Of a stretch of 10,267 bases of DNA, positions 1 through 7,343 are shown one piece after another. The position numbers and the translations under genes are program-made. Numbering within the stretch: position 1 is the first letter of the stretch; each line of letters begins with the position of its first letter. This DNA comes from JBBKWG01 sp037968835 (GTDB lineage: Bacteria > Pseudomonadota > Alphaproteobacteria > Rhodobacterales > Rhodobacteraceae), in NCBI GenBank assembly GCA_037968835.1, contig JBBKWG010000111.1, forward strand, positions 1 to 10,267, written 5' to 3'. A model generated the notes under the pieces. It saw only the letters and a program-made list of their open reading frames with translations, did not search any database and had not been told where the DNA came from.

Positions 1-424
1 AGATCGTCACCGGCCCGTCGTTGACCAGCGACACCGCCATATCCGACCCGAATTGTCCGGTTGCGACAGTGATGCCCAGCGATGCCAATTCGCGCGCGAA
101 CGCCAGGTAAAGCCGCTCGCCCTCGTCCGGTGCGGCGGCGCTGGAAAATCCGGGCCGGTTACCGCGCGATGTATCGGCCGCAAGCGTGAACTGGCTGACC
201 ACCAGCGCCGCGCCACCGATATCGACCAGCGAACGGTTCATCCGCCCTTCGTCATCGCGAAAAATCCGGAGCTTCGAGATCTTCGCCGCCAGTTTGCCCG
301 GCAGATCGTCACCATCCCCCGCCATCGCGCAAACGAGGATCGCCAGACCCTCGCCAATCTCGCCGATCATCGCGCCTGCGACCGACACATCGGCACGGGA
401 AACGCGCTGAACCAGTGCCCTCAC
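1..424 (-). CDS. dtd: D-aminoacyl-tRNA deacylase (Dtd), C-terminus cut by window edge
   Basis: Cytoplasmic editing enzyme that hydrolyses D-amino acids (and glycine) mischarged onto tRNA. The reading begins MRALVQRVSRADVSV, a classic Dtd N-terminus, and 141 residues lie inside the window. Both family signatures are visible: SQFTLAAD at residues 77-84 (usual form SQFTLxAD) and NDGPVT at 135-140, which carries the Gly-cisPro pair that reads substrate chirality across the dimer interface. Family members are about 145 residues, so only a few residues and the stop are missing. The start is GTG at 424-422, which overlaps the TGA of the upstream sugar kinase in a GTGA arrangement. This suggests translational coupling and shared transcription. 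The ribosome binding site is weak (GAG about 5 bases upstream), in line with coupling. Identity is confident; the operon is inferred. Confidence 0.95.
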   Translation of the reverse strand, partial: MRALVQRVSRADVSVAGAMIGEIGEGLAILVCAMAGDGDDLPGKLAAKISKLRIFRDDEGRMNRSLVDIGGAALVVSQFTLAADTSRGNRPGFSSAAAPDEGERLYLAFARELASLGITVATGQFGSDMAVSLVNDGPVTI

Positions 425-1344
425 GCGATCTCGGCGCGCGTCGGCGGGTTCGCCCCGGCGCGACTGACGGTAATTGCGGCGGCCTTGGCGCCAAGGGTTA
501 GCGCCGCGCGGATCGTGTCTTCGTCGAGTGCCGCGATTTTCGGCTTGCTCAGCGCACCCGCGTCGTAAAGCGCCGCCAGTAGCCCTGCATTGAACGTATC
601 GCCAGCGCCGACGGTATCGACGACCTCGACCCGCTCGGACGCGACCTTGACCGCCCCTTGGGCGTGATACCCCGTCACCCCGTCCGCACCGCGCGTGATG
701 CAGATGAGTTTCGGTCCGCGCGCCAGCAGATCGGCAACGCCCGCGTCGATGTCGTCGTGACCCGCAAGCCAGGCCAGATCCTCGTCCGACAGTTTCACGA
801 TATCCGACATCGCCAGCATCCGGTCGATGCGCGCGCGATAGGTCCCTTCGTCCTTGATGAACCCTTGCCGGATATTGGGGTCTATCATGGTCACGCGCCG
901 TTGAGATTCGCGCGACATAAGCGCCTCGTAAGCCTCCGCGCACGGCTCCACGACCAGCGAAATTCCCCCGAAGAACATCGCCGAAACGTCGTCGCCAAGT
1001 GCTGGCAGATCCTGCGGCGACAGCATCCGGCCCGCCGTGTTCTCGTCGTAAAACGCATAGCTCGCGTGGCCGTCCTTCAACGTCACGAACGCAAGCGTGG
1101 TCGGGCGGTCAGAACGCGCGGCGAAACGGCTGTCGACGCCCGAGGCGTCAAGCGTCTGTGCAAGTTGCTGGCCAAACAGGTCGTTGGACAATCCGGTAAA
1201 GAACCCGACCGGCACCGCCAGTCGGCCAAGCGCAATGGCGGTATTGAACACCGCGCCACCGGCATAGGGCGCGAAAGCCGCCTCGTTCAGCGCGGTATTG
1301 CGCGGCAACATGTCGATCAGGGCCTCGCCGGAACAAAGGATCAT
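421..1344 (-). CDS. PfkB-family carbohydrate kinase, probably fructokinase
   Basis: ATP-dependent sugar kinase of the ribokinase/PfkB superfamily, cytoplasmic, 307 residues (normal length). The N-terminal signature is present (GG at 29-30, then VFNTAIALGRL). The C-terminal signature DTVGAGDTFNAG (243-254) contains the anion hole and the catalytic base Asp249. DPNIR (155-159) and ITRGADG (216-222) are typical of bacterial fructokinases. Fructose is the likely substrate, giving fructose-6-phosphate, but 2-keto-3-deoxygluconate or another ketose cannot be excluded by eye. The ATG at 1344 follows a GGGAG ribosome binding site about 9 bases upstream. The stop overlaps the dtd start by 4 bases. The 54-base gap to the upstream zinc-ribbon gene is compatible with readthrough, although a separate promoter is possible. 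Confidence 0.88.
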   Translation of the reverse strand: MILCSGEALIDMLPRNTALNEAAFAPYAGGAVFNTAIALGRLAVPVGFFTGLSNDLFGQQLAQTLDASGVDSRFAARSDRPTTLAFVTLKDGHASYAFYDENTAGRMLSPQDLPALGDDVSAMFFGGISLVVEPCAEAYEALMSRESQRRVTMIDPNIRQGFIKDEGTYRARIDRMLAMSDIVKLSDEDLAWLAGHDDIDAGVADLLARGPKLICITRGADGVTGYHAQGAVKVASERVEVVDTVGAGDTFNAGLLAALYDAGALSKPKIAALDEDTIRAALTLGAKAAAITVSRAGANPPTRAEIA

Positions 1345-1398
1345 CGCGTCAATCTCCCGTTTCGCCCGGGTCTAAGCACCCATTTGGTGGGGCGCAAG

Positions 1399-2526
1399 TT
1401 ACTGCTGGCTCATCGCGTAGAAATATCCGGCAATGGCGGCCAGGATCGTCCCGGCAAGCACGGCAAAGGCGATCTTCCACGGCGACCACGGCCGCTCGCC
1501 CGCAACCTCGCCTGACTGACCGTTCACAACGAAACGAAACGACTTGCCGCGATACTTGTAGGCCGCAAGCCAGATCGGCACGAGAATATGCTTGAACGTC
1601 ACATCGCTGATCCGGGTCTGCACATCGTCCACACGCTGGCGGTCGCCGCCGATGTCGAACTTCACGTCGCGCACGATCTGGCGGTCCATGATCGCGCGGC
1701 CACGCACAAAGGCGTCCTGCAACTCGATGGTATAGGATTCGGCGCGAAACCCGGCCAAGTATTGCGGCTGATAGGGTTCAAGCCGGGTCAGATCCCAGTG
1801 CGAGATACCGGTGTGAAACTTCTCGGGCAGCGCCTGGGATGCGATCACCAGCACATCGTCGAAGAACCGCGCGACCTGACCCGAGGCGGGCCGCCAGCGC
1901 ACCTTCTGGACCTGCACCTGCTGACGTTTGCCGTTGCGCACGACCGAATGGGTTTCGTAATAGACCGTGCCACGCTGGCCGCGATACTGGCTTTTGGTGT
2001 CCGCATCGAAGGTCCAGCAGGGGGTGTAGACCCCGCTCATGCGGCGGTTCTTGCGGGCGTATTCGGTTAGTCCGTTCGGAGCGAACCAGAGCGAGCCCAG
2101 CCAGTCGGTCATCGCGCTGCGCGCCTGTTCTTCTTCCAGCGCAAACGGCAGGACGGCGCGCGGCTTGATCTGGCGCGATGCACCTGTGTCGGCAACCACG
2201 GGCGTTGCGCAGAACGGGCATTCGGTGGCGTGGATATCGGGATCGAACTCGACCCGCGCGCCGCAGTTGGGGCAGGTCGAAACGCGGGTCAATTCGACTT
2301 CGGTGTCGGGAAGTTGCGCCTCGATAGCGGCGCGGAAATCCTGCTCGACGATCGCCTGCGAGCGCGCCCACGGGCCGTGTTCGATCTTTTCGATGTTGCC
2401 GCAATGATCGCAGATCAGGCGATCGTCGCCGGGATCGTACCGCATGTCCGATCCGCAGGTGTCGCACGGAAACCGGTGTTCGTCGGCGACCGTCTGCGCG
2501 TCGCCAAAGGGTGGCGGCTCACTCAT
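1399..2526 (-). CDS. Membrane-anchored double zinc-ribbon protein (TFIIB-type zinc ribbon, YdjG-like)
   Basis: Protein of 375 residues often annotated as a TFIIB-type zinc-ribbon protein and sometimes mislabelled as primosomal protein N'. Two four-cysteine zinc ribbons are visible: C21/C24 with C39/C42, and C85/C88 with C103/C106. A long mixed alpha/beta region follows (about 120-345), ending in the family motif GERPWSPWK, then one C-terminal transmembrane helix (about 350-371) and a short tail. This predicts a cytoplasmic domain anchored by its tail in the inner membrane. The open frame extends upstream to 2721, but that part lies inside the b561-like gene. The start at 2526 gives the family's N-terminus and leaves 13 bases after the preceding stop. 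B. subtilis YdjG, which works with the SPFH protein YdjI, has a similar architecture, and an SPFH gene lies two genes upstream here. Exact function is unknown. Confidence 0.82.
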   Translation of the reverse strand: MSEPPPFGDAQTVADEHRFPCDTCGSDMRYDPGDDRLICDHCGNIEKIEHGPWARSQAIVEQDFRAAIEAQLPDTEVELTRVSTCPNCGARVEFDPDIHATECPFCATPVVADTGASRQIKPRAVLPFALEEEQARSAMTDWLGSLWFAPNGLTEYARKNRRMSGVYTPCWTFDADTKSQYRGQRGTVYYETHSVVRNGKRQQVQVQKVRWRPASGQVARFFDDVLVIASQALPEKFHTGISHWDLTRLEPYQPQYLAGFRAESYTIELQDAFVRGRAIMDRQIVRDVKFDIGGDRQRVDDVQTRISDVTFKHILVPIWLAAYKYRGKSFRFVVNGQSGEVAGERPWSPWKIAFAVLAGTILAAIAGYFYAMSQQ

Positions 2527-2539
2527 GGCTGCACCGGAC

Positions 2540-3133
2540 TCAAAGAAATCTGTGCAACACCTTCGGTGCCATGATCCGCAGCGCGTTGTCGCGCAGGAAG
2601 AAATGCCGCCAGACGTGAAAAAAGGCGTGAAAAACGACAAGCGCCACCACGGCGTAGAACTCGATCGAATGGACCAGTCCGACGATGTCGTTGGCTCGTG
2701 GCAGGCCGAGCGGCGGCGCAATCGGAACGATGTCGCCCGCCCAGAGCAGAACGGTCGACGTCAGCCCCAGCCCGAAGCCGGTCAGCGCGACGCCAAACAG
2801 GCCCCAGATCAGCGACTTGTGCAGGATCGGATGCAGGCGGCGCGCCCATCCCGGCAACTTCGGTCCCGGTCGCCCGGCCAGCCCGCGTCGCAGGTGATCG
2901 GCGGTCCAGAACAGCGCCAGGGTGACGAAGCACAGTCCCAGCACGGAATGCAGCCTGACCGCCCCCGGACCGATCCGCTGAACGTCGGCGGGTTCCACCA
3001 ACAAGAACCACAACAGCAACGGCAGCGCGGCGATGTGCAGCCCCTTCAGCATCGTGCGGCGATGTGGAAGCCGTCTGGCGATATAGGCTCGTGCAGAACG
3101 CATGTCGTGACCCGCGATTGATGTGAAAGTCAC
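2540..3133 (-). CDS. Cytochrome b561-like four-helix membrane protein
   Basis: Predicted integral membrane protein with four hydrophobic helices, at about 29-46, 58-78, 103-130 and 150-173 (numbering from the GTG start). Histidines sit where the bacterial cytochrome b561 family places haem ligands: H33 in helix 1, H62 in helix 2, and H155 and H169 in helix 4, 14 residues apart. The last helix pattern, HSIEFYAVVALVVFHAFFH, is characteristic. H101, H105, H173 and H177 add further candidates. The family carries electrons across or within the inner membrane, often from quinol. Start choice is uncertain: GTG at 3133 gives 197 residues, ATG at 3103 would give 187, and neither has a strong ribosome binding site. 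It sits 59 bases after the SPFH gene and 13 bases before the zinc-ribbon gene, so it is probably co-transcribed. Redox partner and substrate are not identifiable. Confidence 0.75.
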   Translation of the reverse strand: MTFTSIAGHDMRSARAYIARRLPHRRTMLKGLHIAALPLLLWFLLVEPADVQRIGPGAVRLHSVLGLCFVTLALFWTADHLRRGLAGRPGPKLPGWARRLHPILHKSLIWGLFGVALTGFGLGLTSTVLLWAGDIVPIAPPLGLPRANDIVGLVHSIEFYAVVALVVFHAFFHVWRHFFLRDNALRIMAPKVLHRFL

Positions 3134-3192
3134 GCGCGGATCGCGGCAGAAGTTTCAGCAATGCCGACGCACCGGACCAACGACCGCCCATG

Positions 3193-4287
3193 TCACGTGC
3201 CTGGCGGCGGTGGTGGCGCGACCGTGAAAAGTTGCGCCAGTTCGGCCACGTCCTCGGCCTTTTTCCAGCCATCCTGACCCTGCGTCCAGATCCAATCGTC
3301 CCGGCCAAAGGCGTCCTCGCTTGCCATGCGCCCCAGCGTGGCCCGCGAAAACGGCCCTGTCGTCACCCCGTCCTTGGCGACATGCCAGACGTGTTCGACC
3401 GGCGGCGCGGGCGGTGTTGCCGGGGTCGGTCCCCAGGGACCGCGCCGCGCCATTTCCGCGCCCATCGCCATGCCCAGCCCTGCGCCCATGCCGGCCCCCA
3501 TTGCACCACCCGCCGCGCCTTCCGCCGTCAGCGCCTCGGCTGTCTGATAGCGGGTATAACGGTCCAGATCGCCGCCAATGACACCCATCGACGTGCGCTT
3601 GTCGAGCGCGTCTTCGACGGCCGGCGGCAGCGAGATGTTTTCGATATATAGCTCGGGCAATTCCAGCCCGTAGGACAGAATCGTCTCCGAAATCTTTTGC
3701 GCCACAAGCTTGCCCAGATCCGCCGTGTTGGCGGCCATGTCGAGCACCGGAATACCGGCGGTCGCAACGACCCGGCTGAACTCCTGCACGATGATGTTGC
3801 GGATCTGGAAGCTGATCTCGTCCATCGTGAATTCGCCGTCGGTGCCGACGATCTCGGCCAGGAACCGCGCCGGTTCGACGACCTTGACGGTATAGGTGCC
3901 GAACGCCCGCACGCGGGTCGGTCCGAACTCGGGGTCGCGCAGGATGATCGGATTCTTGGTGCCCCATTTCAGATCGGTGAAACGGCGCGTCGAGACGAAG
4001 TAGATCTCGGATTTGAACGGCGAGCGGAAGCCGTGATCCCAATGCTGAAGCGTCGTCAGGATCGGCATGTTGTTGGTCTCCAGCATATAGAGGCCGGGCA
4101 TGAAGGTGTCGGCCAACTGGCCCTCGTGCACGAACACCGCCGCCTGACCCTCGCGCACCGTCAGCTTGGCGCCGTACTTGATCGCGTGGCCCTCACGCTC
4201 GAACCGCCAGACCATCGTGTCGCGGGTATCGTCGGTCCAGTGAATGACGTCGATGAATTCGCCGGAGAGAAAGTCGAAAATGCCCAT
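3193..4287 (-). CDS. SPFH-domain protein (virion core / YdjI-like) with C-terminal GYF_2-like domain
   Basis: Protein of 364 residues in the family often annotated as virion core protein or SPFH domain-containing protein. The start MGIFDFLSGEFIDVIHW is typical, and the SPFH (band 7) fold covers about residues 25-235. Next come a Gly/Ala/Met-rich stretch (about 257-279), a Pro-rich spacer (284-296) and a compact C-terminal domain (about 300-353) with the GYF_2 pattern: WHV, then GP at 311-312, and a late conserved W341. The protein ends in a run of prolines (358-362). There is no transmembrane helix or signal peptide, so membrane contact would be through the SPFH scaffold or partners. A strong AGGAG lies 8 bases before the ATG. 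Homologues such as B. subtilis YdjI link stress proteins to the membrane; that role is inferred here. The gene follows the DUF2927 lipoprotein by 21 bases. Confidence 0.88.
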   Translation of the reverse strand: MGIFDFLSGEFIDVIHWTDDTRDTMVWRFEREGHAIKYGAKLTVREGQAAVFVHEGQLADTFMPGLYMLETNNMPILTTLQHWDHGFRSPFKSEIYFVSTRRFTDLKWGTKNPIILRDPEFGPTRVRAFGTYTVKVVEPARFLAEIVGTDGEFTMDEISFQIRNIIVQEFSRVVATAGIPVLDMAANTADLGKLVAQKISETILSYGLELPELYIENISLPPAVEDALDKRTSMGVIGGDLDRYTRYQTAEALTAEGAAGGAMGAGMGAGLGMAMGAEMARRGPWGPTPATPPAPPVEHVWHVAKDGVTTGPFSRATLGRMASEDAFGRDDWIWTQGQDGWKKAEDVAELAQLFTVAPPPPPGT

Positions 4288-4308
4288 TGGGAGGTCTCCT
4301 GTCAGTGT

Positions 4309-5250
4309 CTAAAATGCGGGCGCCAGAAGCGCCGTCGCCATCTCGCGCACGATGTCGCGCGCCTCGTCTTCGCTCATGCCCGGTTTCAGACGTGCATCAT
4401 AAAGCATTTGAAGCATCATTTCGTCCTGCGTCGTCAGTCGCCCGAATTCGTCGTCGTCGTTGAACAGCGACGGGCGCGCGGACGGGCTGTCGTTGGGCAG
4501 GCCCATCCCCTGGGCGATTTCTTCGTGGATGCACGAAACGCGCAGCGCGGGGGGCAGTTCGGCGCGGATGATGGCGACCGCACGGGTCAGAACGCCGTTG
4601 TTGCCGGGATCGGAACTGACGAGAACGCAATAAGTCTCGCGCGGCAGGGCCTCGATCGCGCGGATTTCGGCACTCTGGATTTCCGGCAGAAGCGCACGCA
4701 GACGCGGCCCGATGTCGCGACGTTCCTGTTCGTGCAGGATCAGAACGCGAAAGTTGCCGCCGCGTTCGACAGCGCGCACCGGATGATTGGTGATCCGCGC
4801 CAGTCGGTGGGCCAGCTTTTCAATCGCCACCCGGTCGCGCTCCTGCTCGGCAGGCAACATGGTCGCCCCGAACACCGGTTCAATCAGGACGGGACCGTTC
4901 CAGCGTCGCAGAACGCTGGCGCCCGTGCGCTGGACGATATTGGCGCCGACCGTTGAATATTCCTGATTGAAGGCGACCGTCCGGAAATTGAGCTCCAGAT
5001 CACGGTCGCTGAACGGCACGTCGGGTCCGCCGCCGTCGCCACGCAAAAGCCCGCGCGACAAAAGCCCGCGCTCGACCCGCGCGAAGTAGGACTCGAGTTC
5101 CAAACTGGCTTCGCTCCGCGGCACCGGTTTTGCGGCGACGGGTGCTGCGGGGGGCGCCGCCGGTTCCGTGGCAACAACGCCGCCAATCGGCTCGCAGCCC
5201 CCAAGGGCCACGGCCAGACAGACCATCAGAAAAGAGCGACGGGCGCGCAT
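4309..5250 (-). CDS. DUF2927 domain lipoprotein with zincin-like HEExxQ motif
   Basis: Predicted lipoprotein of 313 residues. The N-terminus has basic residues (MRARR), a hydrophobic stretch and the lipobox LGGC with Cys19 as the lipidated residue, followed by an Ala/Pro-rich linker to about residue 45. The rest matches the DUF2927 family, common in alphaproteobacteria. Its best-conserved block, HEEIAQGMGLPND (242-254), precedes an acidic FNDDDEFGRLT segment and the MLYDARLKPGM block. The HE pair in this block resembles a metallopeptidase active site, but the usual second histidine is absent (A246-Q247), so catalysis is unproven. The start lies 9 bases after the telA stop with GGAA about 5 bases upstream, so it is probably translated from the telA message. 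It is expected on the periplasmic side of a membrane, a possible outward-facing partner for the cytoplasmic TelA and SPFH proteins. Confidence 0.85.
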   Translation of the reverse strand: MRARRSFLMVCLAVALGGCEPIGGVVATEPAAPPAAPVAAKPVPRSEASLELESYFARVERGLLSRGLLRGDGGGPDVPFSDRDLELNFRTVAFNQEYSTVGANIVQRTGASVLRRWNGPVLIEPVFGATMLPAEQERDRVAIEKLAHRLARITNHPVRAVERGGNFRVLILHEQERRDIGPRLRALLPEIQSAEIRAIEALPRETYCVLVSSDPGNNGVLTRAVAIIRAELPPALRVSCIHEEIAQGMGLPNDSPSARPSLFNDDDEFGRLTTQDEMMLQMLYDARLKPGMSEDEARDIVREMATALLAPAF

Positions 5251-5259
5251 GTGTTCCGT

Positions 5260-6453
5260 TCAGGCGCCTGGAACGCTTTCGCCGGACGATGCGCCAACGC
5301 CGTCGCCGCGCGCCTTTGCCGACGCCAGTGTGGTGCGCAATTCGCCCTCCATCCGCTTCAGTTCCGCTTCGGCAACCGCACGGCGGGCCTTGCCCTCGTC
5401 GGCGATCTGAAGGCTTTCCTGGATGGTGGCGATCAGGTCGGCGTTGGCCTTCTTCACCGCTTCGATGTCAAAGACGCCGCGCTCCATTTCCTGGCGGATG
5501 GTCTTGTTCGCCGTGCGCAGGTTTTCCGCATTCGCGGTCAGCAGGTCATTCGTCAGATCATTGGCGTCGCGCACCGCTTCGGCAGCTTCCGAGGACCGCT
5601 GGATCGTGACCGCCTGCGCCAGTTGGGTTTCCCAAAGCGGCACGGTGTTGACCAGCGTCGAGTTGATCTTGGTCACCAGCGACTTGTCGTTTTCCTGAAC
5701 CAGCCGGATCGACGGCAGCGACTGCATCGTAACCTGCCGCGTTAGTTTCAGATCGTGAACCCGGCGCTCAAGATCGTCACGCGCAGCACGCAGATCGCGC
5801 AATTCCTGAGCCGCCATCACGCCCTGTTGTTCGGGCGCGCTTTCGACCGCCTTCACCTTCGCGGGAATGTCGTTGTCGTCCAGACGCTTCAGCTTTTCCT
5901 CGCCCGCCGCGATGTAAAGCCCAAGCTCGTCGTAGAACGCCAGCGTCTTGTCATAAAGCTGATCGAGCGATTTGATGTCCTTCAACAGCGTGTGTTCGTG
6001 GGTCAGAAGGTTGTCGGTGATCCGGTCGATCTGACCCTGAACCTCCTCGAACTTCGCAACGAAATTCGACATCGGTGCGGCCCGACCCAAAAGCCGTTCC
6101 CACCACGACGGTTTGCGGTTCACGTCCAGTTCGCTGACCGAAAAGCCCCGGATCGTCGAGACGATCTCGCGCAGCGAATCGCCGGCTGGACCGATGTCCT
6201 TGTTGCGCACGTCTGCCAGCATCGCCTGACTGATTTCCTGCAACTCCGCCTGCGCCGCCGACCCGAAAGAGACGATCGAATTGGTATCGCCCATGTCGAT
6301 TTCGGCCATCCGTTTCTCGATCGCGGCCGAGGTGCCGGGGTCCGCGGAGTCGTAGGGGACGATTTCGGGTTGCGGAACCAAGAGCTCGAGTTCACTGACT
6401 TCTTTCACAAGTACCTCGGATTCCTTGGCTTTCTGGCGCACGGTCTCAGACAT
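5260..6453 (-). CDS. telA: Toxic anion resistance protein, TelA family
   Basis: Soluble, largely helical protein of 397 residues belonging to the TelA/KlaA family, linked to resistance to tellurite and other toxic anions or peptides; molecular mechanism unknown. The family core is clear at residues 240-283: QVTMQSLPSIRLVQENDKSL, then KINSTLVNTVPLWETQ. Long heptad-like stretches (about 130-190, 210-240 and 300-380) suggest coiled coils. No membrane helix is seen. I chose the ATG at 6453 because GGGAAG sits just upstream and MSETVRQKA is a natural N-terminus. A GTG at 6480 in the same frame overlaps the xpaC stop by 4 bases and would add 9 residues. XpaC and TelA genes are recurrent neighbours across bacteria, supporting a joint role. 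The C-terminal tail is Gly/Ser-rich and probably disordered. Confidence 0.93.
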   Translation of the reverse strand: MSETVRQKAKESEVLVKEVSELELLVPQPEIVPYDSADPGTSAAIEKRMAEIDMGDTNSIVSFGSAAQAELQEISQAMLADVRNKDIGPAGDSLREIVSTIRGFSVSELDVNRKPSWWERLLGRAAPMSNFVAKFEEVQGQIDRITDNLLTHEHTLLKDIKSLDQLYDKTLAFYDELGLYIAAGEEKLKRLDDNDIPAKVKAVESAPEQQGVMAAQELRDLRAARDDLERRVHDLKLTRQVTMQSLPSIRLVQENDKSLVTKINSTLVNTVPLWETQLAQAVTIQRSSEAAEAVRDANDLTNDLLTANAENLRTANKTIRQEMERGVFDIEAVKKANADLIATIQESLQIADEGKARRAVAEAELKRMEGELRTTLASAKARGDGVGASSGESVPGA

Positions 6454-6476
6454 GATGCTTCCCTGTTCTGTTGATC

Positions 6477-7343
6477 TCACTCACTTCGGACACCCTCTCG
6501 GGCCAGCCGCTCGCGCAGCACTTCGATTTCCACATCGAGGCTTGATTTGTCGTCCAGAAGCATTTTTTCAGTTCGTTTTGTAAACGAGTTCTCCAGATCG
6601 TCGAGCAGCGACTCGTAATCGGCGCGCGCTTCCTCGTTTTTCGATCTGGCGTAGAGGTCAGCGAATTGCGTCGTCGCGTCGCGTGCCCCCAGCAAATAGA
6701 CCCCCAGAAACCGCCGCGCCCCGGTCAGATCCCGCGGATCGTCCTCGACGACGCGGAACATCCGCCGCGCGGTCGTAACGAACCCTTCGACGCGGCGTTC
6801 CAGCGCCGGAACACCTGCCGTGCGGATCGCGTCGCGCATGGCGGCAAGGTGGCGCTCGGCCTCGTCGACGGCGCGCGCCACCCTGTCGGTCTGGAACACA
6901 TCGCCATCGACGACACCCTTGTGTCGCAGCGGATCGGCACCGAACGACAGGAAGTGCAGGACCGTTCCGAGAAGCGCGAAAAGCACCGGATTTATCGGGC
7001 TGAACGTCGCCGGATCAAGCCCCGCGACAGCCAGCCCCAGCCCGGTCAGGGCGCTGGCGAATATCTTGCGCGGAATCGCCGGGCGCTTGGCCACACGCCG
7101 CGCCTCGAACGCCTGTTCGGCCAAGAGGCCCTCGCGCGTCAGCCACGCTGCAAGTTCGAGAATACCAAAGGCGGCAAGGTCCAGCGCCATGCCGACCGGT
7201 TCCTTCTGAAACGCGACAAGCACCAGTGCGAACGGCACGATGAACAGGAAGTTGACCCGCGCGCCGGCTTTGACCGGACGCCGACGCTCGTCGGCAGGCG
7301 CAGGCTTGCCGGGGCTGAATTTGCCGCCAAAGCGTTCCGCCAT
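6477..7343 (-). CDS. xpaC: XpaC-family membrane protein (5-bromo-4-chloroindolyl phosphate hydrolysis family)
   Basis: Protein of 288 residues in the XpaC family, named after a B. subtilis gene affecting hydrolysis of a chromogenic phosphate. No phosphatase motif is visible and the name should not be read as an enzyme activity. A short, basic, Pro-rich N-terminus precedes four hydrophobic segments (about 29-45, 49-68, 93-110 and 116-134). A soluble helical C-terminal half follows (about 150-288), containing the family-like segment RRFLGVYLLGARDATTQFADL and ending in charged, coiled-coil-like helices. This predicts an inner-membrane protein with a cytoplasmic domain that could bind the similarly helical TelA. 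The start ATG overlaps the preceding TGA by one base (TGATG), and the stop overlaps a possible GTG start of telA, so all three genes look translationally linked. Confidence 0.88.
   Translation of the reverse strand: MAERFGGKFSPGKPAPADERRRPVKAGARVNFLFIVPFALVLVAFQKEPVGMALDLAAFGILELAAWLTREGLLAEQAFEARRVAKRPAIPRKIFASALTGLGLAVAGLDPATFSPINPVLFALLGTVLHFLSFGADPLRHKGVVDGDVFQTDRVARAVDEAERHLAAMRDAIRTAGVPALERRVEGFVTTARRMFRVVEDDPRDLTGARRFLGVYLLGARDATTQFADLYARSKNEEARADYESLLDDLENSFTKRTEKMLLDDKSSLDVEIEVLRERLAREGVRSE

Noticed and set aside
1377..1389. Possible hairpin CACC/GGTG between the zinc-ribbon and kinase genes
   Set aside because: A 4-base stem without a T-run is expected by chance.
658..1515. 285-codon plus-strand open frame antisense to the sugar kinase
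   Set aside because: Opposes a kinase with intact motifs; composition is Arg/His-rich and typical of a shadow frame.
2523..3308. 261-codon minus-strand frame overlapping the b561-like gene in another phase
   Set aside because: Arg-rich with no hydrophobic helices; the alternative frame gives a coherent four-helix b561 protein.
3155..4042. 295-codon minus-strand frame within the SPFH gene
   Set aside because: Out of phase with the SPFH/GYF_2 coding frame, Arg/Gly-rich, no domain.
3697..4956. 419-codon plus-strand open frame antisense to the SPFH and DUF2927 genes
   Set aside because: It is rich in Arg, His, Asp and Gln, spans two well-supported genes and their junction on the other strand, and shows no recognisable domain; it is a GC-bias shadow.
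6477..7343. Reading XpaC as a phosphatase because of its family name
   Set aside because: No phosphatase motif is visible; the name comes from an indirect phenotype.
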